From the NCBI GenBank assembly GCA_020073705.1, contig JAIQES010000030.1, forward strand, positions 1 through 52,216: a DNA stretch of 52,216 bases. Direction: 5' to 3'. This stretch comes from Terriglobia bacterium (GTDB taxonomy: Bacteria; Acidobacteriota; Terriglobia; Acidiferrales; UBA7541). The position numbers and the translations under genes are program-made. Within the stretch, counting starts at the first letter, position 1. Every line of letters starts with the position of its first letter. The notes under the pieces were generated by a model. The model was given only the letters and a program-made list of their open reading frames with translations, ran no database searches and had not been told where the DNA came from. Below are positions 42,336-51,571 of this stretch, piece after piece.

Positions 42336-43988
42336 TCAGCGGAGTCCCGCATTGTCTTTCAGGGCGCGCAGTTTGTACCGTTGAATTTTTCCAGTCGTGG
42401 TCTTCGGCAGTTCGTGGACAAAATTGATCCACTTGGGAAACTTGTAGGGAGCAAGCTTGCTCTTGCAGAAGACGCGGATCTCCTCGGCGGTCGGCTCGGA
42501 GGCAGAAGCAGGATTTTTCAGCACCACCCAGGCCTCGGCTTTCACAAGACCGTTTTCGTCGGCTCGGCCGACCACCGCTGCCTCCAGCACCTTGGGATGC
42601 TCGACCAGAGTGGATTCGATTTCGAATGGCGAGACCCATGTGCCGCTGACCCTAAGCATATCGTCGCGCCGCCCGCAATAAACGTAGAATCCGTCCTGGT
42701 CCCGGCGAAAGGTGTCGCCGGAATCAAACCAGCCGTCCACTAGGACCTTGGCCGTCCTTTCAGGATTGTTCCAATAGCGCTTCATCACCGACTGCCCCTT
42801 GACCAACAGCCGTCCGGACATTTCATCGGCGACATTGTTCCCGGCATCGTCAACGATCCTGACCTGGTAGCCGCGCACCGGCTTGCCGGACGCGCCCGGG
42901 CGGATATCACCGATTCGGTTTGAGATGTAAATGTATCCCACCTCGGTCGAACCGATTCCGTCCAGAATTGACACTCCAGTCGTTTCCAACCAGAGGCGAT
43001 ACAGTTCCGGGGGCAGCGGCTCGCCAGCCGAGAGGCACCGGCGCAACCGGGGGACATCATTCTTTGTCAGCACCCCTGCGGCTAGCATTCTGGCATAAAA
43101 AGTGGGCACGGCGGCGAACATGGTGGGCGCGTAGCGCCGAAACACCTCGATCACTGTCTGCGGCGTCTGGCGTCGGTCGTCGAGGATGCATGTGCCGCCG
43201 ACCCATAAGGAGGCTGCCATAGCAGCCCCCATCCCATAAGAAAAGAACAGCCGCGCTACGGAAAAGAAAACATCGTTTTCCTCTGCCCCCAGAACTCCCT
43301 CCGTGTAAAAGTGGCTGCAGACCGGGAGGTCGGCATGGGCGAGGATGACGCCTTTTGGTTTGCCGGTGGTGCCGGAGGAGTAAAGCCAAAAACAATCATC
43401 CTGGGCCCGCGTGGGGACCAGCCTTAACTCTGGAGAAGCGTCCCGCGCCCGCGCCGTCAGTGTGTCCTCGCCGCCCTGCATGCGGAGCACAACTCTCGGT
43501 CGCCACAAGCATGCACGAAGGGCGCCTTCGACCTCACCTGCGAACTCGGACGAGTACACGAGACCGGCACACTCGGAATCCTGGATGAGGAACGCAAAAT
43601 CGTTGGCCCGAAGCAATGCGTTCAGCGGAACGGGAATAATGCCTGCCTTAATAGCGCCCCAAAACAAAAAAAAGAACTCGGGGCAATCGTTGACCACCAT
43701 CAGGACCCGCCCACCGCGCCCGATGCCGAGGGCGGCAAGAGTGTTGCCAAACCGGTTGACGTTGTCGAGCAGTTCGGCGTAAGTCACCTCCCGCTTGAGT
43801 GTCTGCACGGCTATTTTGCTGCCGCGCCCTTCGGCGAGGTGACGATCGATGAAGTATTCGGCACAATTGAACGGCTCGGGAAACCGAAACTGTGGGATAC
43901 CTTCGTCGCTGAGTTCCTCAGATAAGTGGGGTTGCCCGGCCAGGTCGGCAAACGGGAATGAAGGACTATCAGAGCTGTGTATAGGCAT
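42336..43988 (-). CDS. Benzoate-CoA ligase family (AMP-forming)
   Basis: A 550-residue adenylate-forming ligase. It has FNCAEYFIDRHLAEGRGSKI, the P-loop FWLYSSGTTGKPKGVILAHA, GSTEVGYIYISNRIG, DGWFDSGDTFRRDQDGFYVY and the catalytic Lys in LPKTTTGKIQRYKL. The family activates benzoate, hydroxy- or aminobenzoates with ATP and CoA. The ATG at 43988 is chosen; the longer frame begins with TTG at 44039 and covers the promoter. First gene of the operon and the only recognisable aryl-CoA ligase in the window, so it may feed the bcr, box and hcr pathways as well. Confidence 0.9.
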   Translation of the reverse strand: MPIHSSDSPSFPFADLAGQPHLSEELSDEGIPQFRFPEPFNCAEYFIDRHLAEGRGSKIAVQTLKREVTYAELLDNVNRFGNTLAALGIGRGGRVLMVVNDCPEFFFLFWGAIKAGIIPVPLNALLRANDFAFLIQDSECAGLVYSSEFAGEVEGALRACLWRPRVVLRMQGGEDTLTARARDASPELRLVPTRAQDDCFWLYSSGTTGKPKGVILAHADLPVCSHFYTEGVLGAEENDVFFSVARLFFSYGMGAAMAASLWVGGTCILDDRRQTPQTVIEVFRRYAPTMFAAVPTFYARMLAAGVLTKNDVPRLRRCLSAGEPLPPELYRLWLETTGVSILDGIGSTEVGYIYISNRIGDIRPGASGKPVRGYQVRIVDDAGNNVADEMSGRLLVKGQSVMKRYWNNPERTAKVLVDGWFDSGDTFRRDQDGFYVYCGRRDDMLRVSGTWVSPFEIESTLVEHPKVLEAAVVGRADENGLVKAEAWVVLKNPASASEPTAEEIRVFCKSKLAPYKFPKWINFVHELPKTTTGKIQRYKLRALKDNAGLR

Positions 43989-44372
43989 AAAAACCAGAAA
44001 CTGCAAAATACGAGGTTGGCTCCCGGCCAAGCCGGCCAAATTCTATCATTCAAGTTACTCAGGCGCTCGTTCAAAAACTGTGACGCACGTCACATATCAA
44101 TGTTCATCGCAAACATACGGCCGCGCAGAATGCCGCTGTGCTACGCAAAAACTTCACCGTGCGATGCCGCGAATGAAAATCCAAGGCCCAGAATCAACAC
44201 AGCAAAAACTGCATGATCCTAACCAAAACATTCAAAACGACGACAAACTGAAACCTTTCCGCACTTTCCCAATCTCAATTGAGTGCAGAGTAGCCCATTG
44301 CGACTATGTTTCCGCCAAGGACCTCTCCTGCGGTGGGTGACGACAAGTGAGTTTCATGCCCGGCAGCTTCAC
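43989..44372. other. Intergenic region upstream of the ligase operon
   Basis: About 380 bases between the ligase start and the end of the acyl-CoA synthetase gene. It holds the CRP-type palindrome at 44079-44094 and a possible -10 (minus strand TAGAAT, 44045-44040). The rest is A/C-rich with no coding signal. Confidence 0.5.
44079..44094. promoter_or_regulatory. Perfect CRP-type palindrome
   Basis: TGTGACGCACGTCACA is an exact TGTGA-N6-TCACA palindrome, the consensus site of CRP/Vfr-type regulators. It is centred about 98 bases before the ligase ATG and some 50-55 bases before the likely transcription start, a position from which such regulators activate. FNR-type regulators prefer TTGAT-N4-ATCAA, so a cAMP-CRP-like protein is the better guess. 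Confidence 0.5.
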
Positions 44373-46547
44373 TTATTTCAAAACCATTCTGGCATCCACT
44401 ACCACGCACCCATCCGGATAGGCCAATACCGGATTAAAATCTAGCTCGGCGAGTTCCGGAACTTTATAGATCAAATTGCTCGCATTCACGATTAATTTGG
44501 TTAGGGCCTTCAGGTCGCTCGGGAGGGCGCCGCGGATCCCTTTCAACATTTCATATGCTTTTGTGTCCTTGATCTGTAGCAAGGCTTCTTCCTGATCCAA
44601 TGGCGCCATTCGGAAAGCAACGTCCTTAAAAACCTCAATCAGAATTCCTCCGGAGCCAAACATGATCATAGGACCAAACACTTCATCCTTCAGTCCCCCA
44701 ATAGCTACTTCGACCCCTTTTCGCATAGCTTTTTGGACCAAGACACCATCAATGACCACATCGCCGGCTTTTTCTTTGACATTGGCCAAGAGCTGGTCGT
44801 AAGCCCTCTTCAGATCGCCAGGCGTGGTAATGCCAACGATAACTCCGCCAACATCGGACTTATGAACAACCTGAGGAGAAACAATCTTCAAAACGACGGG
44901 GAACCCGAACTTCTTACTGGCCTTCTCTACCTCTTTCCAATCCTTGGCGATCTGAGTGGGGGGATAAGGAATGTTAAATGCCTTGCATATTTCATATGCC
45001 TCATGTTCCGGCAGAAGCTTTCTTCCTGCTGTCAGGGTCTTCTTGACGATTTCTTGGTAATACGTCTCTGCTTTCTCCGTTGGAATCGTCTCGGGCGCCA
45101 AAACCGATACCTTCTGCTTGCTGAACCGGGATTTATATTGGCTGTAGCGAACCATATTGATCATCACTTTTGCCGCAATGTCCGGATACTCAATCGTGGG
45201 CATCCCGGCCTCTTCCATGGTTTTCCGCAATTTGGGGACCGAATAACCAAAGCCAATCACAGAAATAACCGGTTTCCTCTCTTCTTGGGGAAAGGATTGA
45301 TAGGCTTCAACGATATTTTTAGCCAACGCTTTTTCATCTATGAAAATAGGGGGAGTGTTTAGATAGATCACCCCATCAACACCTGGATCTCGTAAAATGA
45401 TCTTGAATACTTCGTAGTGCTGTTCTTCGGTAAACGAAGGAGTTGTGTCGATGAGCCCTTCCGGCTTGCCGATATTGGCGGCTGGAATCAGGATTTCCCT
45501 CAGTTTTGATTTTGTTTCCTCTGAGAGTTTGGCCAAGTCAACGGCTCCAGAGGCAATCAGCTCGTCTATACACAGGGCCGCTGGTCCCCCCAAAACCGTC
45601 AATATACAAATCCGATTTCCTTTGGGCAAAGGCATTTTATCAAAGGCGGCTGCGGTGTGGTAAAACTCGCAAACGCTTGGAGTCAAAACAACACCTGCTT
45701 GCCGAAAAACCCCCTGATACGTTTCAAAGTTGCCGGCTATGGAACCGGTATGACTCGCAACGGCAGTAGAGCCAACTTTAGTCTTCCCCGCCTTGAGTGC
45801 AACCACGGGCTTTTTCTTGGACACCTCGGCGGCGACTTCGATTAGCGCTCGGCCTTGCCTTGTCCCTTCCAAGTAGAGAGCGATAACGTGGGTGCGCTCA
45901 TCCTCGCCGAAGTACTTAAGGAGATCGACGACGTCTACATCCGACATGTTTCCCAGAGAAGCAAATTTATTCAGCCCTACAAGACTTCCGGGGGTAGCCC
46001 ACTTTAGATAGGAACACGCAAACGCTCCGCTTTGGGTGATGATTGAAAGCCCCCCTTTTCTGTAGTGTCCTATATCAAAGTTAGTACTGATCCCATGATA
46101 CGTATCGATAATTCCTAAACAGTTTGGCCCGACGACCCGGATTCCTCTTGGAACGAGCTGGTCCAGTAAAGCCTTTTCTCTTGATCTGCCTTGGTCAGTC
46201 CCCAGTTCGCTAAACCCAGCGCTAACTACTATCACGGCCGCAACGTCACCCTTCTCGTCTTTTCGCCGGGCAATTGCCTTAGCCGCTTCAACACAATCAT
46301 TGGAAGCGAGGACCATCACCACAATATCGACCCGCCCTTGAATCTCTTCCAAGCTCTTGTAGCATTTAAAACCCAATATGGAATCAGCCGTGAGATTGAC
46401 AGGGTAAATATTCCCGGCAAAGCCCGCATCCTTTGTATTTTCAACAATTTGATAACCGGGCTTCCCCTTTTTCGTAGACGCGCCCAAAATCGCGATCCCT
46501 TCACCTCTAAACAAAACATCCAAAGATTGCTCCGCGGTTGTTTCCAA
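44373..46547 (-). CDS. Acyl-CoA synthetase, ADP-forming (acetate-CoA ligase type)
   Basis: A 724-residue fused alpha-beta NDP-forming acyl-CoA synthetase. A CoA-binding domain (GEGIAILGASTKKGKPGYQI), ligase domain with phospho-His segment VASHTGSIAGNFETY, and a C-terminal ATP-grasp domain (FPVVLKIVSPQVVHKSDVGG, ELDFNPVLAY) are in order. It interconverts an acyl-CoA and acid with ADP/ATP. TTG at 46547 is preferred as start because AAGGAG lies 6 bases upstream; a GTG at 46622 is possible. Base composition is visibly A/T-richer, with many AAA, ATA and TTT codons, than all neighbours, which suggests transfer from another lineage. Confidence 0.85.
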   Translation of the reverse strand: METTAEQSLDVLFRGEGIAILGASTKKGKPGYQIVENTKDAGFAGNIYPVNLTADSILGFKCYKSLEEIQGRVDIVVMVLASNDCVEAAKAIARRKDEKGDVAAVIVVSAGFSELGTDQGRSREKALLDQLVPRGIRVVGPNCLGIIDTYHGISTNFDIGHYRKGGLSIITQSGAFACSYLKWATPGSLVGLNKFASLGNMSDVDVVDLLKYFGEDERTHVIALYLEGTRQGRALIEVAAEVSKKKPVVALKAGKTKVGSTAVASHTGSIAGNFETYQGVFRQAGVVLTPSVCEFYHTAAAFDKMPLPKGNRICILTVLGGPAALCIDELIASGAVDLAKLSEETKSKLREILIPAANIGKPEGLIDTTPSFTEEQHYEVFKIILRDPGVDGVIYLNTPPIFIDEKALAKNIVEAYQSFPQEERKPVISVIGFGYSVPKLRKTMEEAGMPTIEYPDIAAKVMINMVRYSQYKSRFSKQKVSVLAPETIPTEKAETYYQEIVKKTLTAGRKLLPEHEAYEICKAFNIPYPPTQIAKDWKEVEKASKKFGFPVVLKIVSPQVVHKSDVGGVIVGITTPGDLKRAYDQLLANVKEKAGDVVIDGVLVQKAMRKGVEVAIGGLKDEVFGPMIMFGSGGILIEVFKDVAFRMAPLDQEEALLQIKDTKAYEMLKGIRGALPSDLKALTKLIVNASNLIYKVPELAELDFNPVLAYPDGCVVVDARMVLK

Positions 46548-46689
46548 TTTTCTCTCCTTGCTTCTTATGAGGCCTTTCTTATTTTGGAACCTAGACGTTT
46601 CAGAGATGTTCGTCTTCAGCACCTACGAGCCGGAATTCCCGTTTTGAGCTTTCCCTTCGCCCGAAAGCCTAGCCCGCCTGCCCAGTCGC

Positions 46690-47000
46690 GTCAACCCTAA
46701 GCTGCCCCTCGATCTTGGATTTTTTCCGAGCCGACCAGCCGGAAAGTTGGGTCGTGGCACAGCGCTCGGCATCGTTGGCGTCCTCGTAATCAGCGATGAT
46801 CTAGTAGAGGCGCTGGCGGAACAGCGAGAGGGCGGAGTGTCGTACACGCTCATCCTCGAGAGGGTCGTTCAGTCGCTCGACTAGATCGCGAGTGAGTCCA
46901 TGGCGATGATCAAAAGCGCGCAAGGACAATAGACCAGCATCACTGCTGATCTGCCCGCCAGAAAAGTCCGCGCGAATGGGTCGGTGCCGATAGATAGAAG
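46690..47000 (-). pseudogene. Remnant of an IS1380-type transposase (N-terminal part)
   Basis: The minus strand reads DFSGGQISSDAGLLSLRAFD, then HGLTRDLVERLNDP, RHSALSLFRQRLY, an in-frame TAG at about 46803, IIADYEDANDAER and, after a frameshift, HDPTFRLVGSEKIQD. This is the N-terminal pattern of IS1380-family transposases (SGG-ITSDAG, RHS-LLRQRVY, GYEDANDADRLRHDP). The stop, frameshift and missing C-terminus show it is dead. No terminal inverted repeats were found. It lies just upstream of the acyl-CoA synthetase with foreign composition. Confidence 0.75.
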
Positions 47001-47183
47001 GAGAAAAACAGTTGTGGTATATGCTCTGTCACTGTTGAATGCTCGGAAAGGAAGTGCTGGGTTCTGCAAACCCCAGTGGTCCTCAACCTTTTAGAGCATC
47101 CTTTCTTTTTTCACCACACAAACTGTGAACCAAATGGAAGCCAACTTGTCCGCGCTGCAACTTGTCCAGGAGAGACAATACCG

Positions 47184-47591
47184 CTAATTCGTGATGGAGT
47201 GCGACTCAGGTCTTGTATGCAACTCTTCTGTAGGTACGATGCGCCGATATGAAAGGATCGAGAAGAAGCGGTTGCGGCAGGGAGCACAACGATAGGCGGG
47301 GAAATGAATCAGCCGGAACAGCCAGGCAAACGTGCCTGCCCCGTGCTCGCGGGAAATGCGCTGGAGATCCATGTTGCCGCACACTCCGCAGTGCGCATAC
47401 CAAACATATGCGATGGGAACGGCCCACGCATAAAACCGCAGATCGCAAATCCTGCAGCGCCAGGGCCGCAGCATGGTGACCCCAACTAGATAATCCTTCA
47501 CACTCCGCCTGCGGGAACGGCGGGGACTGTCGCTATGACAGGCCGGACAAAGCAATTCTGTTTCTCCCCTGACACAACCTTCCGAGAGCAT
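47184..47591 (-). CDS. Two-zinc-ribbon protein of unknown function
   Basis: A 135-residue protein with four C-x-x-C pairs: LLCPACHSD, RPWRCRICDLRFYAW, AHCGVCGNMDLQRI and YRCAPCRNRFFSI, arranged as two zinc ribbons. The pattern of RPWRCxxC-RF repeated is coherent and not a shadow of another gene. No DNA-binding or enzymatic motif is recognised. Divergent from queF. Start placement is uncertain, as no clear ribosome-binding site precedes the ATG. Confidence 0.55.
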   Translation of the reverse strand: MLSEGCVRGETELLCPACHSDSPRRSRRRSVKDYLVGVTMLRPWRCRICDLRFYAWAVPIAYVWYAHCGVCGNMDLQRISREHGAGTFAWLFRLIHFPAYRCAPCRNRFFSILSYRRIVPTEELHTRPESHSITN

Positions 47592-47667
47592 ACGCGAAGG
47601 ATATCTCGCAAGGCAAGTTTCACTGTGCCACGTTGATACGCGTGTACAATAAAAGAAGAGGTGAGGT

Positions 47668-48093
47668 ATGGCGGATTACACGACCAAGCACGCACGCGCT
47701 GGTATCCAGGCGCGGTTGCCGCGTCTTGACACATGGCCCAATCAGTTTCCCGGCTATCGGATTGTGACACGCTTCCCCGAGTACACTTCAGTATGCCCTA
47801 AGACTGGATTGCCCGACTCCGGAACAATCACAATTGAGTACGAACCGCGAAAGCTGTGCCTGGAACTGAAAGCGCTGAAAATGTACTTGCTCGCTTACCG
47901 TGATCTCGGCATTTTTTATGAGAACGCAGTGAACCGCATGCTTCGCGACATCGTTGCCGCAACGCGCCCTGCTTGGTGCGTCGTGCGCGGCGAGTTTACT
48001 CCCCGGGGGGGCCTAACGACCACAGTCGAGGCTCGCTGGCCCAGGACCCGCGTGGTCGCAAGGCATAGACAACCAATGATGACTCAGCGATAA
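47668..48093 (+). CDS. queF: NADPH-dependent preQ0 reductase QueF
   Basis: A 141-residue type I (unimodular) QueF. FPEYTSVCPKTGLPDSGTI contains the catalytic Cys and Asp; IEYEPRKLCLELKALKMYL and YRDLGIFYENAVNRMLRD are characteristic. It reduces 7-cyano-7-deazaguanine to preQ1 for queuosine in tRNA. GAGGTGAGGT lies directly before the ATG. No preQ1 riboswitch could be recognised in the short upstream region. Confidence 0.93.
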   Translation: MADYTTKHARAGIQARLPRLDTWPNQFPGYRIVTRFPEYTSVCPKTGLPDSGTITIEYEPRKLCLELKALKMYLLAYRDLGIFYENAVNRMLRDIVAATRPAWCVVRGEFTPRGGLTTTVEARWPRTRVVARHRQPMMTQR

Positions 48094-48141
48094 TGAAGAC
48101 TTGCGAAAGGCGCTGCCAGCACTCCTGGCCGCCAAGGAGAG

Positions 48142-49011
48142 ATGATGAGTATTTCCCCGAGTGTTCCTGAACCAAGAGAACCCAACGTGTACGAGGCGCC
48201 TAGCACGCCGCGCTGGATCTTTGTGGTGTTTATCGCCGCCTTCGTGCTGATCGGATATCTGTTCTACGCCAGCAACGCCAGCAACGAAGCACGGACCAAG
48301 CTCGAAACCGAGTTCGCACAGGCCAATTTGAAGGAGCAGAGGCTAGCCGCGCAGGTCGACCAGACCAACTCGGTGGTCGCCGACCTGAGGGGCAAGCTGG
48401 AAGTCACGACACAAAAACTCGGGTTCACACAGGCCGAGCTGGCACAGGCGCGGTCGCTGGCACAGAACATTCGCCAGTCACAAAAGGAAAGCGATGAGAA
48501 ATTGACGGCGCAGATCGGCCAGGTTAAGCAGGAAACAGACACGAAAATCGGCCAGGTCAGCACCGACCTGACTGGCGCGAAAGGCGACATCAGTGCGACC
48601 AGGCAGGATCTGGAAGCGACCAAGGCGAAGCTCACCAGCACGGTCGGCGACCTCGGCGTGCAAAGCGGCCTGATCGCGCGCAATCAGCAAGAACTGGAAC
48701 AACTGAAGCATTCGGGTGATCGCAATATTATTGAATTGCATCTTACCAAGTCCAAGACTCCCACTCGCGTCGGCCCCATCCAGATCACACTGACAAAGAC
48801 CGACCCGAAGAAGTTCAAATACACGATGATGGTAGTCGTCGACGATAAGACGATCGAGAAGAAGGATAAGACGGCCGACGAGCCCGTGCAGTTCTACGCC
48901 AAGGGCGTGCCGCGCCCGTATGAAATCGTCGTCTTTGATGTGACGAAGGACAAGGTGAACGGCTATCTTTCCACGCCGAAGGACACCGGAAGCGCCGCTC
49001 GAGGCCAGTAA
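48142..49011 (+). CDS. Membrane-anchored coiled-coil protein
   Basis: A 289-residue protein with a Pro-rich N-terminus, one membrane segment (about 24-43, WIFVVFIAAFVLIGYLFYAS), a long Q/E/K/T-rich coiled coil (about 48-195, with repeats such as DLTGAKGDISATRQDLEATK) and a compact C-terminal domain of about 85 residues (HLTKSKTPTRVGPIQITLTK). The C-terminal domain is not recognised. AAGGAGAG precedes two adjacent ATG codons (48142 and 48145). Follows queF by about 50 bases. Function unknown; a structural or envelope role is a guess. Confidence 0.75.
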   Translation: MMSISPSVPEPREPNVYEAPSTPRWIFVVFIAAFVLIGYLFYASNASNEARTKLETEFAQANLKEQRLAAQVDQTNSVVADLRGKLEVTTQKLGFTQAELAQARSLAQNIRQSQKESDEKLTAQIGQVKQETDTKIGQVSTDLTGAKGDISATRQDLEATKAKLTSTVGDLGVQSGLIARNQQELEQLKHSGDRNIIELHLTKSKTPTRVGPIQITLTKTDPKKFKYTMMVVVDDKTIEKKDKTADEPVQFYAKGVPRPYEIVVFDVTKDKVNGYLSTPKDTGSAARGQ

Positions 49012-49120
49012 TCGCGGCGGCCGGTCATATTTTCCTGCATTGCGAATAACCTGAACTACAGGTCCGCGATGGAACGAGGTGGAAAGCACGCTTGCTGGCC
49101 CGGACAGAAACAAGGCTTCT

Positions 49121-51571
49121 CTACTCGAATGATTTGAGTGTCGTGGCCATTTCAAGGAGGCGGCGATCCGCGCGGCCGAAGACGCTGTCGGGCTCAAATG
49201 GGCCCTTCGGATCGTGGAGCCCGGCCTTTACTCCGGTGAGAATCTCGATGCCTTCTTCGACCGTGGAGATGGGGAGAACGCTAAATTTTCCGGAAGCGAC
49301 GGCGTCGATCACGTCATCGCGCAGCATAAGGTCTTCGATATTTTCGGCGGGAATCATTACGCCCTGGCGCCCCGTTAATCCTTTCACGCGGCAAACATCG
49401 TAGAAACCTTCGATCTTCTGATTGACCCCGCCAATCGGCTGGATGTCACCCTGCTGGCTGACCGATCCCGTCACGGCGATGTCCTGCCGGATGGGTAAAC
49501 CAGAAAGCGCTGAGAGCAGGGCGTAGATTTCGGTGGAGCTGGCGCTGTCGCCGTCGATGCCGCTGTAGGACTGTTCGAAGCAGATACTCGCGGCGAGCGA
49601 CAGCGGCTTATCCTGCGCGAACTTTGTGCGCAGGTACCCGGCAATGATCTGCATGCCCTTGTCGTGGAAGTTGCCGCTTAGATTGGATTCTCGTTCCACG
49701 TTGATCAACCCCGCCTTGCCCAGCGCCGCGGAAGCCGTGATCCGCACAGGTTTGCCGAAAGCATAGCCGCCGATTTCGAGAACGCTCAGACCGTTTACCT
49801 GTCCGACACGCGCGCCGTCGGTTTCAATCAAAAGTGTTCCCTCTTCAATCATTTCCCGAATCTTGGTCTCCGTCAGGTTATGACGCTCGATGCGCGCCTG
49901 GCGCGCGCGCTGAACGTGGGAGGCGCTCACCGGCGATGCGCCTTCCTGCCGCGCAATGTAAGCCGCTTCCCGGGCCAGGTCGGCCAGCTCCGGAAATCGT
50001 GCCGTCACCTTGTTTCGGCGTCCGGCTTGGCGGACCCCATATTCCAGCATGCCCGCCACGGCGGTGCGATCGAACGGGCCGATGCCTTCCTGCTCGGAAA
50101 GCTGGTGCAAACGGCCGCCATACTGCCGCACGACGGCGTCACTCATCACCATTTCTTCGTCGAATTCGACGCGCACCTTAAAAATCTTGCGAAAATCCTC
50201 CTCGTATTCATACAGGATCTCGTACATGTGGCGGTCGCCGATCAGAATGATCTTTACGTCGATATCAATCGGCTCGGGTTTCAGCGCCGATGTGCCAAAA
50301 GGGAAGAACATCTCAAGCGGCTGGATTTCAAGACGCGCGTGATTCAATGTGCGCTTGAGCGTGCGCCAGACGCCGGCTTCGGTGAGCGCATCGTAGGCGT
50401 ACATGACGAGGAAACCGCCATCGGCGCGAAGAATCGAACCCGCGCGCAAGTCCATGAAATCCGAGTTCCATCCGCCGCGCGCGTCATAGCTGCGCTGGAT
50501 CGTGCCGAACAGGTTCGTATAGGTCGGCGTGGTTTCAAAGATGACCGGCGAGACGTCTTCATCGCTGTGCGCGAGTAGAACGTTGACGCCGTACACGCGG
50601 AAAGGATCGCGCTCGGCCAAGGGCGGCCGCGAACTGCCGTCCAGAGGAGGCCCGCCGCTGGATTCTTCTTCGCCTTCGCGCTCCTTGAATGGTTCAAGGT
50701 TGTCGAGCAGGTTGTGACGCACCTCTTCCAGGTATTCGGACACGAGCGCACCCGAATATTTTTCCTTCAGCTCCTCGATGAAGCCATCGACGAGCACCGA
50801 AGCGGCCTCCTGCTCGAGATAACTCAGTTCGCTGGCCAGTTCGCGTGAGAGAGTCAGCGTCTTCCGGTAGACAACCGTAAATTCCTGGCGAAACTGTTCG
50901 TATTTTCGCTCCAGGTCTTCGGCGGCTACCGTTTCAAGCTTTCCTTCGTGGACAAGCTTTGGGATATCCTCGATCGGCACCATCTGGCCTTCGAGAACCG
51001 GAAAAATTTCCGGCAGCGCAACGGCGCCGACCTGCATGTGACCCAGTGCAAACTGTTCGCGCGCAATACGCCGCGTAAAATCATCCATCAACTCTTTTTC
51101 GCGGACGGTGAAGCGGTCCACGATGCGGCCCTTCTGCCGCTGGAAGGGTTCGCCCTCGAAAACTTGTGGAATCCGCCGGCGCAGAAACTCGATGCCACTC
51201 TCCATATCCTTCTTGAAGTTATTGGCTTGTCCTGGCGGCAGCGTAAGCAGGCGCGGGCGATCGGGACTCTTGAAGCTGTTGACGTAGCAGCGATCCAGGG
51301 AGGATTTCGCTGCCGGGTGAATCTGCCCGATTACGTGAGTGATCGTGCCCCCCCGGCTGGTTCCAGCAAGGCCGCAGACAAAAATGTTGTACCCCGGAGC
51401 GCTCAGTTCGACGCCCATTTTCAGGGCTCGGAAGGCCCGCTCCTGGCCGACCAGATCGGTTACCAGTTCGGCCTCATCTGTGGTTTCAAAAGGAATTCTT
51501 GCAGGGTCACAACGCCATCGCAGCTTTTCGGGAGGCAATCCAGCAAGCAACTTTGTGGGTTTGGTGGCCAT
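49121..51571 (-). CDS. Lon-like AAA protease (LonB/S16 family)
   Basis: An 816-residue ATP-dependent protease of the Lon-related type found in many bacteria. The N-terminal part carries a degenerate Walker A (FVCGLAGTSRGGTI), a long helical insert at about 200-300, and GGFLVMYAYDALTEAGVWR. The C-terminal S16 protease domain has the catalytic Ser in YSGIDGDSASSTEIYALLSA and Lys in GGVNQKIEGFYDVC. The Walker A lacks the usual GKT, as in others of this subfamily. Single gene, convergent with the coiled-coil protein gene. Confidence 0.88.
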   Translation of the reverse strand: MATKPTKLLAGLPPEKLRWRCDPARIPFETTDEAELVTDLVGQERAFRALKMGVELSAPGYNIFVCGLAGTSRGGTITHVIGQIHPAAKSSLDRCYVNSFKSPDRPRLLTLPPGQANNFKKDMESGIEFLRRRIPQVFEGEPFQRQKGRIVDRFTVREKELMDDFTRRIAREQFALGHMQVGAVALPEIFPVLEGQMVPIEDIPKLVHEGKLETVAAEDLERKYEQFRQEFTVVYRKTLTLSRELASELSYLEQEAASVLVDGFIEELKEKYSGALVSEYLEEVRHNLLDNLEPFKEREGEEESSGGPPLDGSSRPPLAERDPFRVYGVNVLLAHSDEDVSPVIFETTPTYTNLFGTIQRSYDARGGWNSDFMDLRAGSILRADGGFLVMYAYDALTEAGVWRTLKRTLNHARLEIQPLEMFFPFGTSALKPEPIDIDVKIILIGDRHMYEILYEYEEDFRKIFKVRVEFDEEMVMSDAVVRQYGGRLHQLSEQEGIGPFDRTAVAGMLEYGVRQAGRRNKVTARFPELADLAREAAYIARQEGASPVSASHVQRARQARIERHNLTETKIREMIEEGTLLIETDGARVGQVNGLSVLEIGGYAFGKPVRITASAALGKAGLINVERESNLSGNFHDKGMQIIAGYLRTKFAQDKPLSLAASICFEQSYSGIDGDSASSTEIYALLSALSGLPIRQDIAVTGSVSQQGDIQPIGGVNQKIEGFYDVCRVKGLTGRQGVMIPAENIEDLMLRDDVIDAVASGKFSVLPISTVEEGIEILTGVKAGLHDPKGPFEPDSVFGRADRRLLEMATTLKSFE

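Noticed and set aside
46881-47069. 62-codon minus-strand frame near the transposase relic
   Set aside because: It covers the relic in a different frame; the IS1380-like reading explains the sequence better.
47592-47667. Possible preQ1 riboswitch upstream of queF
   Set aside because: The leader is short and I could not form the required C-rich/A-rich pseudoknot; only a TACAAT-like -10 and the ribosome-binding site are visible.
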